Assembly (NCBI RefSeq): GCF_900107095.1
Contig: NZ_FNOR01000013.1
Location: 115,984-179,983, forward strand
Length of the DNA: 64,000 nucleotides
Reading direction: 5' to 3'
From: Collimonas sp. OK242
GTDB taxonomy: Bacteria > Pseudomonadota > Gammaproteobacteria > Burkholderiales > Burkholderiaceae_D
Part shown: positions 48,908 through 58,369 of the stretch, one piece after another
Layout: each line of letters starts with the position of its first letter
How positions within the stretch are numbered: position 1 is the stretch's first letter
The notes under the pieces: model-generated
The model's input: the letters and a program-made list of their open reading frames with translations, nothing else
Databases searched by the model: none
What the model was told of the DNA's origin: nothing
Translations under genes and position numbers: made by a program

Positions 48908-50206
48908 TTAATATTCTTCCGGATTCGGATCGGTCTTTTCCATCTCCAGCGAAGCCGCCAGCAAGGCCAAACGCGCGACCACGCCGTACATGTAAAACCG
49001 GTTCGGCGCAGTGGTGCCTGGTTTGGCCAGCATATCCGGCAACGCATGCTGCTGGGCAAAGGCCAACGGTACGAAATGGGCACCCGGCGCATTCAGGTTT
49101 TCATTGATGCCGCGTTCGGCATGCACGCGATAAAACCCCCCGATCACATAGCGGTCGATCATGTACACCACCGGCTCCGCCACCGCATCATTGATATGCT
49201 CGAAAGTATGCACGCCTTCCTGGATGATCAGGTCATGGATCTCGCCGCCGGCTTTGCCCAGCGACAGTTTCTCGCGCTGCTTGCGGCTCAACTCCTTGAT
49301 CTGGCTGACATCGGTCACGCTCATCACGCCCATGCCGTCGGTGCCGGCATCGGCCTTGACGATCACGAACGGTTTTTCCGTGATGCCGTATTCCTTGTAT
49401 TTCTTGCGTATCTTTGCCAGCAGCGAACTGACGCTGGCGGCTAATTTGTCATCGCCGTCGACGGCCTGGAAATCGACCTGGTCGACCTTGGCGAAAAACG
49501 GATTCAGCATCCACGGATCGACATCGACCAGTTTGGAAAATTTCTTGACCACTTCATCGTAGGCCGCGAAATGGTTGCTCTTGCGGCGCACGGTCCAGCC
49601 GGCGTGCAGCGGCGGTAACAGGTTTTGCTCGTTAAGATTTTCCAGAATCGACGGCGTGCCGGAAGACAAATCGTTATTCAGCAAAATGGTGCAGGGATCG
49701 AAATTCTTCAGACCCAGGCGACGCCCGTTGGCGGAACGTTCCAGCGGCTCCAGCGTGATCGTGCTGCCGTCCGGCAATTCAATGGTTTGCGGCTCCTTCA
49801 AATCTTCCGAGAGCGAACCAAGCCGGACATGCAAGCCGGTCTGACGGAAAATCTGCATCAGCCGCGCTACATTTTGCAAATAGAAAGTATTCCGTGTGTT
49901 CAGTTCCGGCAACAGCAACAGATTCTTAGCATCCGGACAATATTTTTCGATGGCTGCCATCGCAGCCTGTATTGCCAGCGGCAACATTTCCGGCGAGAGG
50001 TTACTAAATCCGCCTGGAAACAGGTTGGTATCAACCGGCGCCAGCTTGAAACCGGAGTTGCGCAAGTCGACCGAGCAATAGAATGGCGGCGTGTGCTCTT
50101 GCCATTCCATCCGGAACCAGCGCTCGATGGCAGGCGTGGCCGCGAGGATTTTCTTTTCCAGTTCGAGCAAAGGGCCGTTCAGGGCGGTGACAAGGTGGGG
50201 AACCAT
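48908..50206 (-). CDS. gshA: Glutamate-cysteine ligase (betaproteobacterial type)
   Basis: The 432-residue enzyme forms gamma-glutamylcysteine, the first step of glutathione synthesis. It belongs to the GshA family found in Betaproteobacteria, with an ATP-grasp-like core: FVIVKADAGTDGMGVMSV (about residues 287-304), YFLQNVARLMQ and C-terminal YGVVARLALLAASLEMEK. It differs from the E. coli-type enzyme in length and sequence. It precedes gshB. No other gene lies between it and the GNAT gene 315 bases upstream. Confidence 0.93.
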   Translation of the reverse strand: MVPHLVTALNGPLLELEKKILAATPAIERWFRMEWQEHTPPFYCSVDLRNSGFKLAPVDTNLFPGGFSNLSPEMLPLAIQAAMAAIEKYCPDAKNLLLLPELNTRNTFYLQNVARLMQIFRQTGLHVRLGSLSEDLKEPQTIELPDGSTITLEPLERSANGRRLGLKNFDPCTILLNNDLSSGTPSILENLNEQNLLPPLHAGWTVRRKSNHFAAYDEVVKKFSKLVDVDPWMLNPFFAKVDQVDFQAVDGDDKLAASVSSLLAKIRKKYKEYGITEKPFVIVKADAGTDGMGVMSVTDVSQIKELSRKQREKLSLGKAGGEIHDLIIQEGVHTFEHINDAVAEPVVYMIDRYVIGGFYRVHAERGINENLNAPGAHFVPLAFAQQHALPDMLAKPGTTAPNRFYMYGVVARLALLAASLEMEKTDPNPEEY

Positions 50207-50448
50207 ATAAAGCTTTCTTTTTGGGAACTATGTAGCGTCTGCAACTTGCGCAACCGCCTGCTATGGAAATATCCTTTCAGGACTTCCTCGGCAGGCAAGA
50301 GACGCAGATTCTAACGGGAAATGCATTGTTTCGCCGGTTACCCGGTGTGACGCCACTTAACATGATGATCCAACGACCGGCTCATTGGCCTGGTATACGA
50401 GCCAAGTTTACATCGGGTCAATCGGGAATTTTTAAAGCCCCGGAAAAA
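50207..50448. other. Non-coding region upstream of gshA
   Basis: No gene, RNA or repeat is visible on either strand in these 242 bases. The region must contain the gshA promoter (minus strand), but I see no confident -35/-10 pair or binding site. The terminator of the next minus-strand gene marks its right end. Confidence 0.5.
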
Positions 50449-50476
50449 CAAAAAAGCGCCATCAGGCGCCTTTTCA
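50449..50476 (-). terminator. Intrinsic terminator downstream of the GNAT gene
   Basis: On the minus strand AAGGCGCC-TGAT-GGCGC is followed by a T-rich run (TTTTTTGTTTTT). It lies 46 bases past the GNAT stop at 50522 and separates it from the gshA promoter region. Confidence 0.85.
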
Positions 50477-50521
50477 AGAATGCCATATTGACATCGAATC
50501 AAACGTGATAATCAGCAATCA

Positions 50522-51070
50522 TCAAATCCGCTTGTACATGAAACTGGTGTCGGTCAATTTACCGGCCGTCGAACGGGCATAGGCGGGAATGATGCCGGCC
50601 AATTCGAAGCCGAGCGAACCGTACAAGGATTCTGCGGCATCGCCGGTGCGCGTATCCAGAACCAGCAAGGAGCGGCCGTCGGCGCGCGCGATTGCCTCAG
50701 CCCGTTGCATCAATATCCGCGCGACGCCTTTGCGCCGTACGTCGGGGTGCACCAGCAGTTTCGAAATTTCGGCGCGATGACGGCCATTGGCCGGCGCCGC
50801 CAGCACCAGCTGCACGGTGCCGACAATCTGTCCGGCAAAGCGCGCCACCAGCAGGCGACGGCCGCCGCTCACCAGCGAGCCGCTGACACCGTACCAGAAA
50901 GAAAATGCATCTTCCGCATCCGGCTTGCCCAGAAAACCGACGCTGGCGCCCTGTCCTACGCAAGCCATCAGAATCTCGGCCAGCGGGCCGACTACCTGAT
51001 CGAACTGATCCGCCCTGACGTCTTCAACCGTGCATGTGGTCAAGCGTTGCGGAGTAATGGACGGGTCCAA
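50522..51070 (-). CDS. GNAT family N-acetyltransferase
   Basis: The 182-residue product is a GNAT acetyltransferase; the CoA-binding motif A is ISKLLVHPDVRRKGVARILMQRAE (split here: ISKLLVHPDVRRKG then VARILMQRAE, about residues 113-136), followed by DTRTGDAAESLYGSLGFELAG. The substrate is unknown. The frame opens at a TTG at 51106, but that codon lies in the T-run of the amtB terminator (51104-51137), so it cannot be the start. The TTG at 51070 has AGGGGA 7 bases upstream and gives MDPSITPQRLTTC; it was chosen. Confidence 0.82.
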   Translation of the reverse strand: MDPSITPQRLTTCTVEDVRADQFDQVVGPLAEILMACVGQGASVGFLGKPDAEDAFSFWYGVSGSLVSGGRRLLVARFAGQIVGTVQLVLAAPANGRHRAEISKLLVHPDVRRKGVARILMQRAEAIARADGRSLLVLDTRTGDAAESLYGSLGFELAGIIPAYARSTAGKLTDTSFMYKRI

Positions 51071-51103
51071 GCTGAAATCCCCTGAAACAAGTATGGCAGA
51101 AAA

Positions 51104-51137
51104 CAAAAATCCCGGGCCATCGCTAACGACCCGGGAT
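51104..51137 (-). terminator. Intrinsic terminator of amtB
   Basis: On the minus strand ATCCCGGG pairs with CCCGGGAT around a 13-base loop and is followed by TTTTTG. It starts 60 bases past the amtB stop. Its T-run ends just before the GNAT start region. Confidence 0.9.
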
Positions 51138-51196
51138 TACACGGAACATCGCACCGGATAGCTTTGTTGCAGCTATCCGGCGCCTTTCGGTAAAAC

Positions 51197-52738
51197 TTAA
51201 TCGTGATAAGCAGATTCGCCATGGCTGGAGATGTCCAGGCCTTCGCGCTCTTCTTCTTCCGTTACACGCAAGCCCATGACGATGTCGACCAGCTTGAATG
51301 CGATCAGCGAAACCACGCCGGACCAGATCAGGGTCGTCAGCACGCCTTCAAACTGAATCCACAGTTGGCCGGGAATCGAATAGTCCGGCGTCACGGCATT
51401 GGCGACATAGTCATAGATGCCGGTTCCGCCCAGGCTAGGCGCAGCAAACACGCCTGTCAGCAATGCGCCCATGATACCGCCGACGCCATGCACGCCGAAC
51501 ACGTCCAGCGCATCGTCCGCACCCAGCAATTTCTTCAGGCCGGTAACACCCCACAGGCAGACGAAGCCAGCCAGCAAGCCCATGACCAAGGCGCCCATCG
51601 GGCCGACAAAACCGGCGGCAGGCGTAATCGCCACCAGGCCGGCAACAGCACCGGAAGCGCCGCCCAGCATCGATGGCTTGCCTTTGCCGATCCATTCGCC
51701 GGCGCTCCAGCTCAGTACTGCAGCGGCAGTCGCCAACAAGGTGTTGATAAAGGCCAGCGCGGCGCTGCCGTTGGCTTCCAGGGCGGAACCGGCGTTGAAA
51801 CCAAACCAGCCGAACCACAGCAGCGATGCGCCGACCATGGTCAGGGTCAGGCTATGCGGCTTGAACGCTTCCTTGCCGAAGCCGACGCGCTTGCCGATCA
51901 CATACGAACCAACCAGACCAGCGATAGCGGCATTGATATGCACCACGGTGCCGCCGGCGAAATCCAGCGCGCCCTTCTGGAACAGCCAGCCGCTGGCAGC
52001 GGTCACTTTTTCGGCAGCGGCAGCGTCGGTAAAGCCATCCGGACCAGGCCAGAACCAGACCATGTGCGCCATCGGCAGGTAAGCGAAAGTGAACCACAAC
52101 ACGGTGAAGACCAGGATCGCGGAGAACTTGGCGCGCTCGGCAAAAGCGCCGATGATCAGGGCACAGGTAATCGCAGCGAATGCGCCTTGGAACACCACGT
52201 AGGCAAACTCAGGCACTACCACGCCCTTGCTGAAAGTGGCGGCGACAGAATCCGGTGTCATGCCATGCAAGAACAGACGGCTGAAGCCACCGAAGAAAGC
52301 ATTGCCCTCCGTGAATGCGATGCTGTAACCGTAAAGTATCCACAGCACGATGATCAGCGAGAACACAGTGAAACACTGCATCAGCACCGACAGCATGTTT
52401 TTGCTGCGTACCAGGCCGCCGTAGAACAAACCCAGGCCGGGCAAAGTCATCAAGATCACGAACGCGGTACACACCAACAACCAGGCGGTGTCGCCCTTGT
52501 TCGGTACCGGCGCGGCAGGCGCCGCTGCGGCTGGAGCGCTGGCGGCAGCGGCGGCCGCTGCAGGTGCAGCCGGTGCTGCCGCTGCAGGCGCAGCAGCTGA
52601 AGCAGCTGAAGCATCTGCGCTGGCCGACGTTGCTACGCTGGCGCTGGCGGATGCCTCGTCGGCGGCCGATGCCGGCAACATCGAAGTTGCCGCGATCAGC
52701 GCACAAGCCGCTAAAATCGTAGTAAGCATTCTGTTCAT
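51197..52738 (-). CDS. amtB: Ammonium transporter AmtB with Ala-rich N-terminal insert
   Basis: The 513-residue protein conducts ammonium across the inner membrane and is blocked by GlnK. After a signal peptide (MNRMLTTILAACALIAATSM) comes an insert of about 70 residues made nearly only of Ala, Ser and Pro (about 28-95), then the Amt core: GDTAWLLVCTAFVILMTLPGLGLFYGG, DFAGGTVVHINAAIAGLVG with a pore histidine (about 270), GWFGFNAGSALEANG and DVFGVHGVGGIMGALLTG with the second histidine. The start at 52738 has AAGGGGA upstream. It follows glnK by 13 bases. Confidence 0.95.
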   Translation of the reverse strand: MNRMLTTILAACALIAATSMLPASAADEASASASVATSASADASAASAAAPAAAAPAAPAAAAAAASAPAAAAPAAPVPNKGDTAWLLVCTAFVILMTLPGLGLFYGGLVRSKNMLSVLMQCFTVFSLIIVLWILYGYSIAFTEGNAFFGGFSRLFLHGMTPDSVAATFSKGVVVPEFAYVVFQGAFAAITCALIIGAFAERAKFSAILVFTVLWFTFAYLPMAHMVWFWPGPDGFTDAAAAEKVTAASGWLFQKGALDFAGGTVVHINAAIAGLVGSYVIGKRVGFGKEAFKPHSLTLTMVGASLLWFGWFGFNAGSALEANGSAALAFINTLLATAAAVLSWSAGEWIGKGKPSMLGGASGAVAGLVAITPAAGFVGPMGALVMGLLAGFVCLWGVTGLKKLLGADDALDVFGVHGVGGIMGALLTGVFAAPSLGGTGIYDYVANAVTPDYSIPGQLWIQFEGVLTTLIWSGVVSLIAFKLVDIVMGLRVTEEEEREGLDISSHGESAYHD

Positions 52739-52751
52739 TTTTTTTATCCCC

Positions 52752-53967
<1,216 letters not shown>

Positions 53968-54029
53968 GGTTGTCCCTGTGGTATGTTGAATGAAAAACTG
54001 CTAAATCAGTACTCTTCAAGCTTTCCATA

Positions 54030-54044
54030 GCAGAACCCATGCCA
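54030..54044 (-). promoter_or_regulatory. Sigma-54 promoter of the porin-glnK-amtB group
   Basis: On the minus strand TGGCATGGGTTCTGC has GG and GC separated by exactly 10 bases, the -24/-12 pattern of RpoN promoters (consensus TGGCACG-N4-TTGC). The porin ATG is 62 bases downstream. NtrC-like half-sites lie 125-185 bases further upstream, in the expected enhancer range. Confidence 0.72.
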
Positions 54045-54170
54045 ACTGGTCAGATCGCTCCTTTTGGCCCGTAGCAACCTATTGTGGAGACATTTACCCA
54101 CTGCTTTTTATTAACTATTAACAAATAAATAATAAAAAACGTTCCTCCGTAGGAAATTTTGGCAAACAAA

Positions 54171-54216
54171 TGCACCACAATAGAGCGGACATTTAAATAA
54201 GATCAATTTTGGTGCG
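54171..54216 (-). promoter_or_regulatory. NtrC-like enhancer half-sites
   Basis: TGCACCA at 54171-54177 and TGGTGCG at 54210-54216 (plus-strand text) match the two arms of the NtrC site TGCACCA-N3-TGGTGCA. They are 32 bases apart, so each is more likely one good arm of a separate imperfect dyad than one site. Both are on the upstream side of the sigma-54 motif at 54030-54044. Confidence 0.5.
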
Positions 54217-54262
54217 AAAAATCCAGAAAAGAACTACATGACAGCCCGTAGTCAACTACAGT

Positions 54263-54764
54263 TCAACGCCAGGCTTGTTGCAGAGATGATAATGCGCGCC
54301 GAATCGACGTTTCGTCGACGCCGGCAAAACCCAATACCAGGCCGGCCCGATGTTGCTGGTTGACGTTTTGGCCAGGCAACAGAAACCGGCTAAGCGGATT
54401 GATTTCAACGGCGGCGGCGATGGCCCGGGCCACCAGTTGGATCTCCTGCTCTGCACTGCTCAGGGGCAGGCTCAAGTGCAGACCTGCGGCGACCTTGGGC
54501 AAAGGGTGTTGCTGCCCAAACAGAGGCGTCCAGGCTCCCATCAGGGCATCGCGCCGGGCCATCGGACATCCGGCGCCGCTCGCCATAGCTGCTCAAATGG
54601 TGCTGCATGGATGACTGCTGTACGGTTGGGCTTGCCGCCGCTTGCGTGTCAGACCTGGCTACGGTGGCGGCAGTTGCCAGGATCCGCTGGCGCAACGCCA
54701 GGCAGAGTTGCTTGGCCGAGCCTTTGCCGGGATCGAGTGCAATGCCGGCGGGATCCAGATTCAT
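54263..54764 (-). pseudogene. Decayed MocR-type (GntR/aminotransferase) regulator
   Basis: Two fragments of one gene remain. The upstream part (from the ATG at 54764, MNLDPAGIALDPGKG, then KQLCLALRQRILA) resembles the start of a GntR helix-turn-helix, and runs into SYGERRRM, like the MocR C-terminal helix. The frame then shifts to a second piece ending at 54263, with KVAAGLHLSLPLSS, INPLSRFLLPG and GLVLGFAGVDETSIRRAL, the tail of the aminotransferase-like domain. Most of the DNA-binding and PLP core is missing (normal length is 450-500 residues). An internal deletion plus a frameshift is therefore inferred. It is divergent from a GNAT gene, a common MocR target arrangement. Confidence 0.72.
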
Positions 54765-54917
54765 CGAAAGGGGCGGCACAGGCTTCACATTGGACCTATA
54801 AATATAAGCAATCTTGGATCTTTGATGATGCCAACTTATGGCGTTACGATCACTACGATAGACGCTGCTTTCGTTTCTTCATCGTCCATCGTCACCGTAT
54901 TCTCATAGGAGGTTATC

Positions 54918-55388
54918 TTGGCTTCAGAATCAACATCAAGCGTACAAACGTATATCAAACCGCTCGGCGAACAGGATTTTGTTATCTGGCAGCAGCAATG
55001 GCAGGGCTACCAGGATTTTTATGAAGTTGACATTCCGCAGGCCACGCGCCTGCTAACCTGGCAGCGTTTGCTGGATCCCAAGGAGCCGATATTTGGCGCA
55101 CTGGCGATGGTGGGCAGTGAGGCGGTCGGCCTGGTCCACTGGATTTTCCAGCGGTCTTGCTGGACCGTGGAAGACTCCTGCTATTTGCAAGACTTGTACG
55201 TTTCTCCACAGCAACGCGGCACCGGCGCCGGCCGGCAACTGATCGAACACGTGTATCAAGAAGCCAAAGCCGCCGGCAGCACGCGCGTGCATTGGCTGAC
55301 GCATGAGACCAACAAGACCGCCATGCAACTGTACGACCGCATCGCGGTGCGTTCAGGTTTCGTGCAATATCGCAAGCAGCTCGATTAA
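54918..55388 (+). CDS. GNAT family N-acetyltransferase
   Basis: The 156-residue product is a GNAT enzyme with LQDLYVSPQQRGTGAGRQLIE (motif A: LYVSPQQRGTGAG, about residues 92-104), VHWLTHETNKTAMQLYDRIA and the closing FVQYRKQLD. The start is TTG at 54918 with a full AGGAGG site five bases upstream. Its substrate is not evident. It lies opposite the remains of a MocR regulator, which may once have controlled it. Confidence 0.9.
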   Translation: MASESTSSVQTYIKPLGEQDFVIWQQQWQGYQDFYEVDIPQATRLLTWQRLLDPKEPIFGALAMVGSEAVGLVHWIFQRSCWTVEDSCYLQDLYVSPQQRGTGAGRQLIEHVYQEAKAAGSTRVHWLTHETNKTAMQLYDRIAVRSGFVQYRKQLD

Positions 55389-55531
55389 GAATATGCTGAA
55401 TCTTCTTGGACGGCAGGATGATTCCCACAAAGCAGTAATGGCTTAAATCGCCGCGCCGAATCGCGATTTCAATGCCGGGTTTGCGCGTATCGGTTATCAT
55501 TTTTTTATTTACTGCCAAAGGGCGACCGATC

Positions 55532-55774
55532 ATGAACAAACCCAACTTTTTTGACGACATCCAGGCCAAAATCAATCAAGCCATCGAAAATTCACCTGCT
55601 AAAGATATCGAAAAGAACGTCAAGGCAATGCTGGGCCAGGGTTTCGCCAAACTGGATCTGGTCACACGCGAAGAATTTGACGTGCAAGCGCAGGTATTGG
55701 CCAACACGCGTGAAAAACTTGAAGCTCTCGAAGCCCGCGTGACCGAGCTTGAAGCGCAACTGAAGCGCCCATGA
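55532..55774 (+). CDS. ubiK: Ubiquinone biosynthesis accessory factor UbiK (BMFP domain)
   Basis: The 80-residue product is of the YqiC/UbiK family, which helps ubiquinone synthesis enzymes together with UbiJ. It contains NKPNFFDDIQAKINQAIENS and AMLGQGFAKLDLVTREEFDVQ, then a C-terminal coiled coil (REKLEALEARVTELEAQLK). The ATG at 55532 fits the family; the open frame begins at 55472. Its stop codon is directly at the left arm of a large palindromic element. Confidence 0.9.
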   Translation: MNKPNFFDDIQAKINQAIENSPAKDIEKNVKAMLGQGFAKLDLVTREEFDVQAQVLANTREKLEALEARVTELEAQLKRP

Positions 55775-55897
55775 TGGGTGCCTCGAAAAACCGTAGCGAG
55801 CGGCGCAAGGTCGGCACGAGAAGCGCAGCCGTACGAAAGTACGGTGAGCATCGCAGTGTCGAGATTGCGCCGCGCAGTAGGTTTTTGAGGCACCCAT
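55774..55897. repeat. Large structured palindromic element between ubiK and comM
   Basis: The outer arms ATGGGTGCCTC-g-AAAAACC (55774-55792) and its complement (55880-55897) match over 18 bases with one extra base. Inner complements follow in order: GGCGCAA/TTGCGCC (55802-55808 and 55865-55871), TCGGCAC/GTGTCGA, and an apical CCGTAC-GAAA-GTACGG stem with a GNRA-type loop (55829-55844). This makes a long rod. The element fills the gap between the ubiK stop and comM. Similar GC-rich mosaic palindromes are dispersed in Burkholderiales genomes, so it is probably a repeated non-autonomous element. Confidence 0.8.
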
Positions 55898-55909
55898 GAT
55901 GTCGCGCCA

Positions 55910-57439
55910 GTGACGCTGGCCGTACTCAAGAGCCGAGCGCTGGCAGGAATGCAAGCGCCCGCAGTCACAGTTGAAGTCCACCTGGCCAACGGCCTGCCAT
56001 CTTTTACTATCGTCGGCCTGCCCGAAACCGAGGTCAAGGAATCCAAAGACCGGGTCCGCGCGGCGCTGCAAAATGCCCGTTTTGAATTTCCCTCGCGCCG
56101 TATCACGGTTAATCTGGCGCCGGCCGATTTGCCGAAAGAGTCAGGCCGCTTCGATTTGCCGATTGCGCTCGGCATCCTGGCAGCCTCCGGACAAATACCG
56201 GCGGATGAACTGGATGACTATGAATTTGCCGGCGAACTGTCGCTATCCGGCGAGCTGAGGCCGATACGCGGCGCGCTGGCGATGACGTTTGCCATGACTG
56301 CCCAGAACGCTAATCCGCTTGCCACCAAGAGCCGCGCCTTCATCCTGCCGCGCGCCAGCGCCGATGAAGCGGCGCTGGTTACCGATGCCCGCATTTTACC
56401 GGCCGACAGCCTATTACAAGTGTGTAGCCACTTCAGTTCTCGGCAAGCAGAAACAAGGTTGTCGCGCCATGTTGCAAAACAACAACGAAAACCGCCTCAC
56501 TATCTGGATTTCAGCGATGTAAAAGGTCAGTTGCAAGCCAAGCGCGCACTGGAGGTAGCCGCAGCCGGCGGCCATAGCGTATTGCTGATGGGGCCGCCCG
56601 GCACTGGAAAGTCGATGCTGGCGGCGCGCTTGCCTGGCATTTTGCCGCCAATGAGCGATCGCGACGCGCTGGAATCGGCGGCAGTGCAGTCGCTCGCCAG
56701 CGGCTTTTCCAATGCAGCCTGGAAAGTAAGGCCTTATCGCTCCCCGCATCACACGGCATCGGCCGTAGCACTGGTGGGCGGTGGCAGCCCGCCCCGTCCC
56801 GGTGAAATTTCACTGGCGCATCGCGGCGTATTGTTTCTTGACGAGCTGCCGCAATTCGACCGGCGCGTGCTGGAAGTATTACGCGAACCGCTGGAATCCG
56901 GCCACATCACGATTTCGCGGGCGGCCCGGCAAGCCGATTTCCCCGCGCAATTCCAGCTGATCACGGCCATGAACCCCTGCCCCTGCGGCTATTTTGGAGA
57001 TGCCGTAAAACAGTGCCGCTGCACGCCCGATAATATCTTGCGCTATCAAAACAAAATCTCCGGCCCATTGCTGGATCGGATCGACATGCAGATTCAGGTG
57101 GCTGCGCTACCTCAGGATCAATTATTGAAAGCAGCCAACGGCGAACTGTCGGCGACGATAGCTGCCAGAGTGGAACAGGTATGCGTGCTGCAACTGGCAC
57201 GCCAGGGCAAACAGAACAATGGTTTGTCGGCCAAAGAAATCGATCAATACTGCAAACCCGACAGTGCCGGAGAAAAGTTGCTGCGAGGAGCAATGACCCG
57301 CCTGAACTGGTCGGCACGCGGCTATCATCGCGTACTCAAGGTTGCCCGCACGATCGCAGATCTGGGCGGCGCCGATCAGGTTGCCTCAACCCATGTGGCG
57401 GAAGCAATCCAGTATCGGCGCGCTTTGAATGATGTTTAA
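55910..57439 (+). CDS. comM: ComM/YifB family Mg-chelatase-like AAA+ ATPase
   Basis: The 509-residue protein is a ComM-like hexameric helicase that promotes branch migration when DNA is integrated during natural transformation. N-terminal LANGLPSFTIVGLPETEVKESKDRVRAAL, then Walker A LLMGPPGTGKSMLAARL (about residues 221-237), Walker B GVLFLDELPQFDRRVLEVLREPLE and zinc-like MNPCPCGYFGD...CRCTP are all present. The start is GTG at 55910 (MTLAVLKSRAL), which follows the palindromic element by 12 bases; no upstream in-frame start is possible because of a TGA. Confidence 0.95.
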   Translation: MTLAVLKSRALAGMQAPAVTVEVHLANGLPSFTIVGLPETEVKESKDRVRAALQNARFEFPSRRITVNLAPADLPKESGRFDLPIALGILAASGQIPADELDDYEFAGELSLSGELRPIRGALAMTFAMTAQNANPLATKSRAFILPRASADEAALVTDARILPADSLLQVCSHFSSRQAETRLSRHVAKQQRKPPHYLDFSDVKGQLQAKRALEVAAAGGHSVLLMGPPGTGKSMLAARLPGILPPMSDRDALESAAVQSLASGFSNAAWKVRPYRSPHHTASAVALVGGGSPPRPGEISLAHRGVLFLDELPQFDRRVLEVLREPLESGHITISRAARQADFPAQFQLITAMNPCPCGYFGDAVKQCRCTPDNILRYQNKISGPLLDRIDMQIQVAALPQDQLLKAANGELSATIAARVEQVCVLQLARQGKQNNGLSAKEIDQYCKPDSAGEKLLRGAMTRLNWSARGYHRVLKVARTIADLGGADQVASTHVAEAIQYRRALNDV

Positions 57440-57573
57440 CAGAGGGTAGTGCTGCGTTGAAGACGAACGTACCGGCCCGTGTTCGCCATTGCTCTGGCTG
57501 CGCGTCTCTCGTCAAGCAGCTTATCGCCGCCCATTAGCGTCAGCCTCGCGCTCCTCCGTACTTTATATGCCAT
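57436..57573 (-). pseudogene. Short ORF, possibly a beta-helix gene tail (first duplicate)
   Basis: A 45-residue frame runs from an ATG at 57573 to a TAA at 57436 that overlaps the comM stop on the other strand. It encodes GGDKLLDERRAARAMANTG, similar to the end of the beta-helix protein at 61014 (KLLDDRSSVRAAVN). The second duplicate at 57951-58013 has the same tail with an in-frame TAA. I take it as debris of a lost beta-helix gene; a real micro-gene overlapping the small secreted protein frame cannot be excluded. Confidence 0.4.
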
Positions 57574-57875
57574 CCCTAACGCTTGCTGGTCCCACAGTCA
57601 CTGAGACTCTGCAGTCCTTGAATTTCTATCGAATGCTTCTCATACAACTCGTGAGTCTGAACCTTTGACATTTTTGGTTCACCCTGCAACAAAGCACTAC
57701 ACAGTTCGCTCAACAGTAGATTTTTCCGAACGATGCATTCACGAGCCTTGCCCATGACGGACACCTGTTCCTGGAATTACGGCACAGCCAGCAAATTCTT
57801 GTCCATGGTTGTCGTTTCGTTGGCCGGATCTTGCACGATGTAAATCATGGCGGCGGGACCAACCCATAACTCACC
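57504..57875. repeat. Tandem duplication, left copy
   Basis: This stretch repeats at 57998-58369 with a constant offset of 494 bases and no gaps that I can see; substitutions are scattered throughout. The unit covers most of a small secreted-protein gene and the beta-helix-like tail. This copy has lost the signal-peptide region and has a nonsense codon. Confidence 0.85.
57576..57875 (-). pseudogene. Broken copy of the small cysteine-containing secreted protein
   Basis: Translation of the minus strand follows the intact paralogue at 58070: GELWVGPAAMIYIVQDPANE, then DKNLLAVP, a TAA where the paralogue has Gln, then FQEQVSVMGKARECIVRKNLL and KMSKVQTHELYEKHS to the end. The signal peptide is missing because the duplication begins inside the gene. 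The part after the stop is still an open 62-codon frame, but it lacks an export signal, so no working product is likely. Confidence 0.75.
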
Positions 57876-57950
57876 GCTGCAGAGATATGTTCGCAAGACA
57901 ACTCTAAGAAGCGACATTTCCAGGATGCGTCTTGACTGCCACCATCTTGA

Positions 57951-58013
57951 TTATTTACCGGGGTGCCGTGCCATGTTCTCCATCGCCTTGACTGAACTTC
58001 TCTCATCAAGTAA
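57951..58013 (-). pseudogene. Beta-helix gene tail remnant (second duplicate)
   Basis: After an in-frame TAA (58014-58016) the minus strand reads LLDERSSVKAMENMARHPGK and stops at 57951. The first half matches LLDDRSSVRAAVN at the end of the beta-helix protein of 61014-62021, and the DNA shares the 13-mer AGAAGTTCAGTCA with it. It is too short for certainty, but its place next to beta-helix genes supports a decayed third copy. Confidence 0.4.
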
Positions 58014-58369
58014 TTAGCCGCTGCCCATTAGCGTCTGCCTCACGTTCTTCAGTACCTTATTTGCCATTGCTAATGTTTACTGGTCTCACAGTCACTGAGA
58101 CTCTGCAATCCTTGAATTTCTGTCGAGTGCTTCTCATACAACTCGTGGATCTGAACCTTTGACATTTTTGGTTCGCCCTGCAACAGAGCACTACACAGTT
58201 CGCTCGACAGTAAATTTTTCCGAACGATGCATTCGCGAGCCGCGCTCATGGTGGCAAACTGCTGCTGGAATTGCGGCATCGAAAGCAAGTTCTTGCCTAC
58301 AGGCGACTTTTCGTTGGCAGGATTTTGTACGACACAGGTCATGGCGGCAAAGCCAACCCATAGCTCTCC
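57998..58369. repeat. Tandem duplication, right copy
   Basis: This is the copy that holds most of the intact small secreted-protein gene. It corresponds to 57504-57875 at an offset of 494 bases. The left copy has more disabling changes, so the right copy is probably the ancestral or selected one. Confidence 0.85.

Noticed and set aside
51203..52600. 465-codon plus-strand frame opposite amtB
   Set aside because: Gln/His/Asp-rich translation typical of an antisense frame of an Ala/Gly-rich membrane protein.
54350..55024. 224-codon plus-strand frame over the MocR remnant
   Set aside because: It runs into the start of the GNAT gene out of frame and shows no domain; the minus strand carries recognisable MocR pieces.
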